Source: Acidobacteriota bacterium
GTDB taxonomy: Bacteria; Acidobacteriota; Terriglobia; Bryobacterales; Bryobacteraceae
Direction: 5' to 3'
NCBI GenBank assembly: GCA_025353165.1
Contig: JANXRE010000024.1
Span: 1-64,000 of the forward strand
DNA: 64,000 nt
Of the stretch, positions 27,662-34,538 are shown piece after piece. The position numbers were made by a program, and so were the translations under genes. The notes under the pieces were generated by a model that did no database searches, was not told where the DNA came from, and saw only the letters and a program-made list of their open reading frames with translations. Within the stretch, counting starts at the first letter, position 1. Every line of letters starts with the position of its first letter.

Positions 27662-29957
27662 AGCCCAGCCGGATGTGATAACTGCGCGGCGCCGCGATGG
27701 CGCTCCCCGAGAACAGACCCGCGAAATTCAGCACGTTCAGACGATCCGTCAGGTTGAGAATCTCGCCTTGCACACGGATCGAACTGGACTCCCCGGTCCG
27801 GAATATTCCGCCTCCCGACAGGTCCACGGAATAGCTGGGGCGGAGCCGGCTGCGATCAAAATTGATCCGTGACACCACGCGCTCGCCGTATTGCGTAATG
27901 AGATCCGCGGGAGCGTCCCCTCCCAGGTCCACTGGAAGCCCGCTCCCATACCAGCTTCGCAGTCCGATCCAATACCGCTTTGCCACCTTCGATCGCAAGG
28001 CCGCCGAAATCGTGTTCCTTTGCACAGTGGATAGGTCGAAGCGTTCCCTGGACGTAAGCGCCAGTGCGGCGTTTTCCAGAATCAGGCCGCCGGTGATCGG
28101 AAAAAGCCCCGTTCCCACCTGGTTGGTATAAGACGCAAATCCCGAGATGGGCCCCCAGCCTGGGACTTCGATTTTGGTCTCGAAGCCCTTGATCTCGGCG
28201 CTATAGTTCGACGTCGGGAAGCTGATCCCGGTGTTCAGAAGGAAGCTATCGTCCGGCCAGTTTCGGAGGTCGCGCCGGAAATAGGCGGCATCTATGCGCA
28301 TGCGCGAGGCGAGTGTCCGCGAGAACCCTCCCTCCCAGAAATTCCCGCGAGCGGCGGGCACCGGCAAGCCGGTTGTGCCCCGCGTGAGGCCCAGCGCGGC
28401 GGCGGAGCTCGAGACCAGCAGATTCTGTATCGGAGGCGGTTGGAAAACCCTGTCGTACGACCCGCGCAACATCAACTTCGCGAACGGCCAGTAGAACGAA
28501 AGGCCGGCTCGCGGGCTCCAGGCCTGCTCGTCCACCAGCAGCCGGTAGTGGTCGTAGCGCATGCCGAGGCTCACCGTCAGGTTCTTCAGCCGGTAAAGAT
28601 CCTGCACGAAAAACGATTGCTCGCGGCTTTGCCGCCGGTCGCTAAACAGGAACGCGCGGGGAACGGACGGATCGAAGTAACCCGGGTCCATGATCGCGTA
28701 ACCGAATTGCTCCCGAACCACCGTGAACACGGCTTCCGCTCCGGTCTTAAACTCGTGCCGGCCATGGTGCGCCGTCACGGCGCCCTTCAGGTATGTCTCG
28801 CGGAAGCCGCGGTCCTGATTCGCCGTGACGGGCGTTGACAGAGGGTTCGACTGCAGTCCCGCCGAGAGATCTCGAACCATCGCGCGGATATCGGCCAGTA
28901 GGCTCGGCGAAATAATTCGCTGGTATGAGATCTGTCCCATCGTCTCCTGTGCGCCCCGGTCCTGCCGCTGGCCCGCCTCCTGCTGGACCAGTTCGTTTGG
29001 CGCCAGAAACTGCGTGCGGCTTCGCGAGAAGCCGACCCGCAAGCGATCGCGCTCCGTGAAGTCATGTTCGAGCTGCACCGTCTCGCCGGTTTCCGCCCCG
29101 TGATTCGTGTAGTTCTCTTCGACCGGGGGGTCCAGGTAACGATCCGTCGCACTGTACCGCCCGCTGAGGCCGAACGATGTTGCGCCCCGCGCGTAATTGG
29201 TGGCCAGGTATCCGCCGCCCGTATCGAAACTCCCGCCCTCGGCCGCCCCTTCCCCGTGCCAACCGGCCGCGAAGTCCCGTTTGGTGTCCACTTCGACGAT
29301 GCCGCCGAGGCGGCGTCCGTACTCCGCCGGGAACCCGGAAGTGAGGATGTTCATCGACGCGAAATTCTCGACATTCAGTTCCGGGGCGAAGGCCGGGCTG
29401 CGAACGTCGGTGATCGGGAATCCGTCGATCAGGTACTGAGTGCCGCCGTCCACGCCTCGAGGGTGCACCACGCCACTGCCCTCCTGGACCCATCCCGGCT
29501 GCTGTAGGACCAGGTCGAGCACCGTTCTACCGGGGAACGAGATCGGCCGCTTCTGCAGTTCATCGGCCCCGATGTAGTTCCGTGAACCCGGCTCGCGCGG
29601 GTCCGTCAGCGTTGCGGAAACGTCGACGCTGGATGACATGGCGGCGAGGGACAGCGTGAACTTCTCCTCGCGGGGGAATTGCGACTCGATGGTCACCAGT
29701 CGGGATGCCGGCGCGAAACCGCTGCGTTGTACCTGGACTCGGTAGCGCCCGAACGGAAGGCCTTTGAACATCTGCCTCCCGGAGAGATCGGTGTTCAGGG
29801 TTTGAAGAGTTTGCGAACTCCGGCTACTCAGTTCGACAGTTGCCTCGACGGGAGAGCCGGAGGCATCGACCACCAGCAGCCGGAGTTCTCCCTGAAACAC
29901 TTGGGCCAGACACGCCGTGCCCGCCAGGAGGAGGTGAATGGCAAGATATTTCCGCAT
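27651..29957 (-). CDS. TonB-dependent receptor, carboxypeptidase-regulatory type (768 aa)
   Basis: A smaller Oar-like receptor. A signal peptide (MRKYLAIHLLLAGTACLAQ) is followed by a regulatory beta-sandwich at about 23-105 (LRLLVVDASGSPVEATVELS). The plug is at about 115-235 (RTVLDLVLQQPGWVQEGSG, QYLIDGFPITDV, SGFPAEYGRRLGGIVEVDTK), and the beta-barrel ends RSYHIRLGFSF with a C-terminal aromatic residue as outer-membrane porins require. It is the last gene of an operon with the beta-propeller (57 nt upstream) and the jelly-roll protein. The ligand is unknown. Confidence 0.9.
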   Translation of the reverse strand: MRKYLAIHLLLAGTACLAQVFQGELRLLVVDASGSPVEATVELSSRSSQTLQTLNTDLSGRQMFKGLPFGRYRVQVQRSGFAPASRLVTIESQFPREEKFTLSLAAMSSSVDVSATLTDPREPGSRNYIGADELQKRPISFPGRTVLDLVLQQPGWVQEGSGVVHPRGVDGGTQYLIDGFPITDVRSPAFAPELNVENFASMNILTSGFPAEYGRRLGGIVEVDTKRDFAAGWHGEGAAEGGSFDTGGGYLATNYARGATSFGLSGRYSATDRYLDPPVEENYTNHGAETGETVQLEHDFTERDRLRVGFSRSRTQFLAPNELVQQEAGQRQDRGAQETMGQISYQRIISPSLLADIRAMVRDLSAGLQSNPLSTPVTANQDRGFRETYLKGAVTAHHGRHEFKTGAEAVFTVVREQFGYAIMDPGYFDPSVPRAFLFSDRRQSREQSFFVQDLYRLKNLTVSLGMRYDHYRLLVDEQAWSPRAGLSFYWPFAKLMLRGSYDRVFQPPPIQNLLVSSSAAALGLTRGTTGLPVPAARGNFWEGGFSRTLASRMRIDAAYFRRDLRNWPDDSFLLNTGISFPTSNYSAEIKGFETKIEVPGWGPISGFASYTNQVGTGLFPITGGLILENAALALTSRERFDLSTVQRNTISAALRSKVAKRYWIGLRSWYGSGLPVDLGGDAPADLITQYGERVVSRINFDRSRLRPSYSVDLSGGGIFRTGESSSIRVQGEILNLTDRLNVLNFAGLFSGSAIAAPRSYHIRLGFSF

Positions 29958-30014
29958 TGCGTCGGCAGCGCTTGGTCCGAGGGAATGCTCCCAGGATACT
30001 TCAAAATCCGGAGC

Positions 30015-30989
30015 CTACCTAGTCTCGTAGACAAGAATCCCAGCGGGCTGTTCACCCCGATGAGGGACGGCAACCAACAGTTCTCCCCACTCCGGAACAA
30101 ACAGTCCGGTCCGCGCGCCCGCGGCGGTCGCGTAGTGTCCAATGCGGTTGTAACGATCGGCGTCCTTTTGCTCGAAAACATCGACGAAGCCGGCGCCGCC
30201 AATCACGTAGACCCGGCTTCGGGCTGCGTCGTAAAAGAGATCGTCCGTGTCACCGGCGATCTCCACCGATGCGGTCTGCTTCCCCGTCTCTATATCGATC
30301 ACCAGCATCCGAGTCGGCGCACGGCATCCGGTAAACAAGCGGTGGTGAGCCTCATCGAGCGCCATGGGGTAGTTCTTCAGTGCGGACGTGACGGGCCACT
30401 TGGCAAGCAGGGTGTTCTTCGCCAGATCGGCGACCTGTATCTCTTTCCGGTCCGGCACATTCACGAACACGCGAGTTCCGGTCTTCTCAAGCTGGAAGGA
30501 CTCCGGGTGCGCGTCGAGGGCAATCTCGCCGGTCTTCTTCCCGTTCGAGTCCAGGAAGCCGAGCGCGCCGTCTCCGTAGCCCACAATAATCCCGTGGCTG
30601 CGCGAGTCATACCGGATGTTATCCGCATCGCCTGAGAACTTGACCGTCGTGACGAGCTGGAAGGTGCTGCCATCAAAGATCTTCGTGGCGCCGTCCTGCG
30701 CGCAGGCGACGAAGAGACGATTCGTGGCCGGCTCGTAGAACACCCCTTGCGGTTCCGCCAGATCTGAAATCGTCCGGAGATGCTTTCCGGTCCGTAGGTC
30801 GAGTACTTCAACGGTATGGTTACCGAGGGCCGAGACGAAGATCCGCCGCCCTTTCAAGTCCACGCTGAAATGGTCGATCCGGTTGTTCACATGCGGAAGA
30901 TCGATGCGGCTTTTCAGCGACAGGCCAAGCGAGTCCTGACCGCTGGCGATCGCGGCCAGGGTGAATAATGCGGTAATGGCGTATTTCAT
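30015..30989 (-). CDS. Secreted YncE-like beta-propeller protein
   Basis: A 324-aa protein with signal peptide MKYAITALFTLAAIASGQ and repeated beta-propeller blades of about 42 residues. Examples are VDLKGRRIFVSALGNHTVEVLDLRTGKHLRTI, ATNRLFVACAQDGATKIFD and ARSRVYVIGGAGFVDVFEQ. The YVTN/YncE-type blade pattern (R-x-F-V-...-V-x-D-x-x-T-G-K) is clear. Such proteins are periplasmic or exported and often act as binding or scaffold modules; no catalytic residues are evident. It lies 16 nt after the jelly-roll gene and 57 nt before a TonB receptor, so it may serve the receptor. Confidence 0.85.
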   Translation of the reverse strand: MKYAITALFTLAAIASGQDSLGLSLKSRIDLPHVNNRIDHFSVDLKGRRIFVSALGNHTVEVLDLRTGKHLRTISDLAEPQGVFYEPATNRLFVACAQDGATKIFDGSTFQLVTTVKFSGDADNIRYDSRSHGIIVGYGDGALGFLDSNGKKTGEIALDAHPESFQLEKTGTRVFVNVPDRKEIQVADLAKNTLLAKWPVTSALKNYPMALDEAHHRLFTGCRAPTRMLVIDIETGKQTASVEIAGDTDDLFYDAARSRVYVIGGAGFVDVFEQKDADRYNRIGHYATAAGARTGLFVPEWGELLVAVPHRGEQPAGILVYETR

Positions 30990-31005
30990 GAGGTTTTCCC
31001 GAATC

Positions 31006-31656
31006 TCACCTTTCCCTCAGCTCGAAGTCGTCGAAGTAGATGACGCTGTCCGCCTTCGTCCAGAGACCGGCCTTCCCGGATTCGCGGAAGGTGGAATCCT
31101 CGACATCGAACAGTTTTTCGCCGTTGAAATAGACCGTGAACAGCGGACCATTGAAAGTGACCCGAAGAGTGTTCCAGGTCTTTGCCGGCACCTTGCGCTT
31201 CATACCATACGTACCGGACGGCGTGCCCTTCGGGGCGATGGAACTGCGACGTCCGTTTTGCACCTTGTAGAGGACGACATTGTCCTCCAGCGCATTGGCG
31301 CGAACGACGTAGTAATTATTGGGGTCGCGGTACCGCCAGACGAGACCGGCGCCCTGATCGACTTTGCCCGAGATCGCCTTGATTTTCACGGTGAGCTCGC
31401 CGTTCTGGAAGTTGGCTGTATCCAGGATGGCCAGCGGGAAGCGTCCATCGGTAGGGTCGCTTGAGGTCTGTGCCAGCACATTCGGTTTGCTGGGTGCGCT
31501 GGGATCCTTCAGCACCTCCCATTTTGGCGCGCCACCCGTGTGGGTCATGGCTACCGTCCAGCCGGGCGGCGCGGAGCCCGGTTGCGCGGAATCGAAATTG
31601 ATGACCTCGGCCGCCGCGATGACAGGCAGGACGAGAAGCGTAAGCAGTAGTTTCAT
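31006..31656 (-). CDS. Secreted DUF1080/LamG-like jelly-roll protein
   Basis: A 216-aa exported protein (signal MKLLLTLLVLPVIAAAE) with a concanavalin-like jelly-roll. The pattern includes GELTVKIKAISGKVDQGAGLVWRY, NNYYVVRANALEDNVVLYKV, WNTLRVTFNGPLFTVYFNG and GKAGLWTKADSVIYFDDFEL, as in 3-keto-disaccharide hydrolase (DUF1080) and LamG-type domains. It could bind or hydrolyse a glycan; I cannot identify catalytic acids with confidence. A strong ribosome-binding site (AAGGAGG) precedes the ATG, and it heads the operon that continues with the propeller and TonB receptor. Confidence 0.82.
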   Translation of the reverse strand: MKLLLTLLVLPVIAAAEVINFDSAQPGSAPPGWTVAMTHTGGAPKWEVLKDPSAPSKPNVLAQTSSDPTDGRFPLAILDTANFQNGELTVKIKAISGKVDQGAGLVWRYRDPNNYYVVRANALEDNVVLYKVQNGRRSSIAPKGTPSGTYGMKRKVPAKTWNTLRVTFNGPLFTVYFNGEKLFDVEDSTFRESGKAGLWTKADSVIYFDDFELRER

Positions 31657-31736
31657 GGAAGTCCTCCTTCAATCAATATAGAGCCGGATACGGGCGGACG
31701 AGCCTGAATTGTGCTTAACATTTTCTGACAGGAAAT

Positions 31737-32199
31737 TCAGGCTTGCGCCGGCGAACCTTCAGGTTGGCCTCCGCAATCGCCGCTCCGGGCTTTGTTCAGG
31801 AGCTCGATCATCGCGGCGGGAGTGACAATCCGGGTGGATTTGTGCTGTTTCAGGGAAAGGAGTTCTTTGTAGCCGGTCACAAGAAACTCACATTGGCTGG
31901 CTTCAGCCAGCGCGAGCAGGTAGCTGTCCTTGGGGTCCGGCGCGAAAGGGACGGCGGACAGGTCCTGGCAGAACAAAGAGAAGTCCCGAATGCCCGCGGC
32001 GAGCAGTTCGGCCACACTTGCGCGAAGTCTCGCACGGAAGAACGGATGGCCGGCGACGTCGCGGAGTTCCGCAATGAGCGTATCGCAGGCGACGAGCGTG
32101 AACGTCTTGCGCTCCCAAGCGTCGAGGAGCTTGGCTGGCGCGCCCCGGGGGCGAGAGAAGAGCGGACAGCAGGATGTTGGTGTCGAGGATAAGGCGCAT
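31737..32199 (-). pseudogene. PIN-domain toxin, broken by a frameshift
   Basis: The ATG at 32199 begins MRLILDTNILLSALLSP, the N-terminus of a PIN ribonuclease. After the C/G tract at about 32144-32153 the frame is lost. The rest of the protein continues one base off as APAKLLDAWERKTFTLVACDTLIAEL, then PDPKDSYLLALAEASQCEFLVTGYKELLSL and ends at 31737. A single extra base in the run CCCCCGGGG explains the break. If real, the toxin is dead. If this is a sequencing error or slippage site, the gene would encode a normal ~150-aa VapC. Confidence 0.75.
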
Positions 32200-32300
32200 C
32201 AGGGCCGTTCGGCTCGCTTCCGGTACTGCTTGGCCCGGACGTCTTCGACGGCCTCGTCAATCATTTTCTGGAGCTCGTCCGGGAGGAGGAGAGCGCGCGA
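32199..32300 (-). pseudogene. Antitoxin remnant upstream of the broken PIN gene
   Basis: The minus-strand frame reading ALLLPDELQKMIDEAVEDVR and ending RAKQYRKRAERP stops in a TGA that shares one base with the PIN start ATG (TGATG). That is the usual antitoxin-toxin junction. No start codon or normal N-terminus is present upstream; a 15-bp tandem duplication lies exactly where it should be. The antitoxin is probably truncated. Confidence 0.5.
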
Positions 32301-32301
32301 C

Positions 32302-32331
32302 CTTGAGATATAAGGACTTGAGGTATAAGGA
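32302..32331. repeat. 15-bp tandem duplication
   Basis: CTTGAGATATAAGGA (32302-32316) is followed at once by CTTGAGGTATAAGGA (32317-32331), a 14/15 match. It lies between the antitoxin remnant and the DUF1259 gene and contains TATAAG-like promoter material for either direction. Confidence 0.8.
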
Positions 32332-32337
32332 ATAGAG

Positions 32338-32355
32338 GCGCTTACCCGCAAGCGC
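32338..32355 (+). promoter_or_regulatory. Hairpin in the DUF1259 leader
   Basis: GCGCTT-ACCCGC-AAGCGC forms a 6-bp stem with a 6-nt loop, ending 8 nt before the ATG at 32364. It occupies the place of a ribosome-binding site, which is otherwise absent, so it could influence translation. Function is speculative. Confidence 0.35.
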
Positions 32356-32363
32356 TCCGGCTT

Positions 32364-33287
32364 ATGAAAAACCTCAGCCTCATCGGATTCCTATTCATCA
32401 CCGGCCTCTCCGCCGTGGCCCAAGACATCCCGTCTGACTATCAAGAGGTCCTCAAAATCCTCGGAAAGCGCGGCGATTTCAAGGACAACGTCCTTAAAGT
32501 AGGGATCCCGCGAAGCGACGTGACGGTGATTATCGACGGCATCGCGACTCCCACGCCATTCGGCTTTGGCGGTTGGCTCGCCATGACCAAGGGCAACGGC
32601 GGCGCCGATGTGATGATGGGCGATCTGGTCCTGTTGGAAGACGAAGTGAATCCGGCCATGTCGGCGCTGCTCGACAGCGGCTTGGAGGTGACCGCTCTTC
32701 ACAACCATTTCTTCTTCGAGAGCCCCCGGATGTTCTACATGCACGTCCACGGTCACGGAAATGCTGCCAGCCTCGCCAAAATGGCCAAGCCCGCTCTGGA
32801 CCTGATCGGCAAGAAGTCGCCGCAACATCAAAGTTCCGTGTCAGGCGGCACTTCGAAGGTTTCCGCGGGCCAGCTCGATACGGCCGGGATCGCCAAGCTG
32901 GTTGGCCACGAAGGCGAGCAGACCGGACCGGTGTACAAGATTACGATCGGACGGCCGGACATCGACCTGCGCGAGTCGGGCGCGGTCATAAACGCCCGCA
33001 TGGGCCTCAACACCTGGGCGGCCTTCTTCGGAACCGACGCGAACGCCGAGATCGCCGGTGACGTGGCCATGCTGCCTCACGAGGTGACGCCGGTCCTGAA
33101 GGCGCTCCGGGCCAACGGCCTGAGCGTCGTCGCGATTCACAACCATATGACCGGCGGAGATCCGGCGGTCTATTTTCTGCACTACTGGGGCACGGGCCCC
33201 GCGGAAAAGCTTGCGAACGGATTCAAGGCAGCCCTAAATGAAACGGGCAAAGGGCACCATGAAATGGATCACGCGGGAGCGCGCTAA
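32364..33287 (+). CDS. DUF1259 (LppY/LpqO-like) secreted protein
   Basis: A 307-aa exported protein with signal MKNLSLIGFLFITGLSAVAQ and two DUF1259 repeats. Each repeat carries an HNH-type cluster: ALHNHFFFESPRMFYMHVHGHG starting near His113, and AIHNHMTGGDPAVYFLHYWG near His259. Each also has a preceding PFGFGGWLAM-like or MGLNTWAAFFG-like segment. In many bacteria DUF1259 genes lie next to chromate-resistance genes (chrB, chrA), and a chrB-like remnant and an MFS gene follow here. The biochemical role is unknown; the clustered histidines suggest metal binding. Confidence 0.9.
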   Translation: MKNLSLIGFLFITGLSAVAQDIPSDYQEVLKILGKRGDFKDNVLKVGIPRSDVTVIIDGIATPTPFGFGGWLAMTKGNGGADVMMGDLVLLEDEVNPAMSALLDSGLEVTALHNHFFFESPRMFYMHVHGHGNAASLAKMAKPALDLIGKKSPQHQSSVSGGTSKVSAGQLDTAGIAKLVGHEGEQTGPVYKITIGRPDIDLRESGAVINARMGLNTWAAFFGTDANAEIAGDVAMLPHEVTPVLKALRANGLSVVAIHNHMTGGDPAVYFLHYWGTGPAEKLANGFKAALNETGKGHHEMDHAGAR

Positions 33288-33366
33288 ACAGATTCTGGAG
33301 CGCGAATTTGCGCTCTACGATGCGCTTTCCGCGGAGTGCCGCCGGCGAACCGCCGCCGACGAATGA
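33259..33366 (+). pseudogene. Mini-ChrB: 35-aa ORF joining ChrB-like N- and C-terminal ends
   Basis: The ATG at 33259 lies within the DUF1259 gene and opens a 35-residue frame. It begins MKWITRERAK, the start of chromate-resistance protein ChrB. It then passes to EREFALYDALSAECRRR, like the VYDALYAWCR-type end of ChrB, with the long middle missing. The stop TGA overlaps the MFS start as ATGA. The in-frame internal deletion is inferred from motif memory and from the usual DUF1259-chrB-transporter gene order. It probably makes no working ChrB but may keep translational coupling through the operon. Confidence 0.5.
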
Positions 33367-34538
33367 CGCGGCGTTCCAGCCTCGCGGACTTCTTCGGCCT
33401 CAACCGGAACGTGGTCCTGCTGCTGTGCGGCATTATCCTGATCGGTTCCGGGGAAGAGCTGTGGATGCGGTTCGTTCCCAGGTACCTGGAAGGCCTGGGC
33501 GCCGGTGTCTTTCTAATTGGCCTCTTTGACGCGATCAAGACGCTGTTGGGGGCGCTATATGCGTTCCCGGGCGGGCTGATCGTGGACCGTTGGGGACACC
33601 GGCGTGCCTTTGTTGCGTTCACCGTCCTCTCGATTGCCGGTTACGCCGTGGTCCTGGGCGCCGGAAGTGCCGCGGGTGTCCTGGCGGGGATGTTCTTGTT
33701 CCTGGCATGGAGCAATCTTTCTCTCCCCGCGACCTTCTCGCTGGTGGGACGAACTCTGCCCGCCCGGAAGCACGCCATGGGAATCGGCGTGCAATCGTTG
33801 ATCAAGCACATCCCGATACTGGCCGGACCGGTGGCGGGCGGCCTGCTGATCGACCGCCTGGGCCTGGTCCGCGGCGTGCACGTGGGCGTTGCCGTTACGA
33901 TCGTGTTAGCGGTCTGTGCGCTCGGGCTGCAGAATGCGATGCGGTCCGAGGACAGGCCGTCGCCGGCGCTCGGCTGGAATCTGTCCGGCGTAGTCCGAGG
34001 GTTCGATCCCGCGCTGCGGCGGCTGCTTTTCAGCGATATCCTCATTCGCTTTTGCGAGCGGCTTCCCTATGCCTGGGTTGTGATCTACGCCATGGATCAG
34101 CGGGGTGCGACCGCGACCAAGGCCGGAGTGCTGATCGCCATCGAAATGGCGGCGGCGATCGCGTGCTATGTGCCGGCCGCGTACCTTGCGGACCGGTTCG
34201 GGAAAGAGCCGTTCGTCCTCGCCACTTTCGCGATGTTCACCCTGTTTCCGGTATCGCTGCTGCTGGCGGGGAGTTTCAAGTGGTTGGCGGTGGCCTTCGC
34301 CGTTCGCGGATTGAAGGAGTTCGGCGAACCTGCGCGGAAGGGTCTCATCATCAGTTACTCGCCGCCCGAGACGCGGGGCCAGACCATCGGCGCCTATTAC
34401 CTGATTCGCGACACGATTGTCACCACGGGATCGTTCCTGGGAGCGGCTCTCTGGAAAATTTCGCCGGAAGCGAACTTTGCCGCGGCCGCCGCCCTGGGTG
34501 CGCTCGGCACTCTGCTGTACGTGCGGCGTGGCACATGA
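33363..34538 (+). CDS. Major facilitator superfamily transporter
   Basis: A 391-aa membrane protein with about 12 helices. The MFS motif A between helices 2 and 3 reads GGLIVDRWGHRRA, and an equivalent half-two motif reads AAYLADRFGKEP. I chose the ATG at 33363 because it overlaps the preceding mini-ORF stop (ATGA) and puts MTRRSSLADFFGLNRNVVLL just before helix 1. Context next to DUF1259 and a chrB remnant suggests an oxyanion or metal-related substrate, but this is a guess. Its stop overlaps the following DUF5916 gene by 4 nt. Confidence 0.9.
   Translation: MTRRSSLADFFGLNRNVVLLLCGIILIGSGEELWMRFVPRYLEGLGAGVFLIGLFDAIKTLLGALYAFPGGLIVDRWGHRRAFVAFTVLSIAGYAVVLGAGSAAGVLAGMFLFLAWSNLSLPATFSLVGRTLPARKHAMGIGVQSLIKHIPILAGPVAGGLLIDRLGLVRGVHVGVAVTIVLAVCALGLQNAMRSEDRPSPALGWNLSGVVRGFDPALRRLLFSDILIRFCERLPYAWVVIYAMDQRGATATKAGVLIAIEMAAAIACYVPAAYLADRFGKEPFVLATFAMFTLFPVSLLLAGSFKWLAVAFAVRGLKEFGEPARKGLIISYSPPETRGQTIGAYYLIRDTIVTTGSFLGAALWKISPEANFAAAAALGALGTLLYVRRGT

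Noticed and set aside
33590-34534. Upstream extension of the DUF5916 frame
   Set aside because: It lies wholly inside the MFS transporter gene in another frame and has no signal peptide; the ATG at 34535 gives one.
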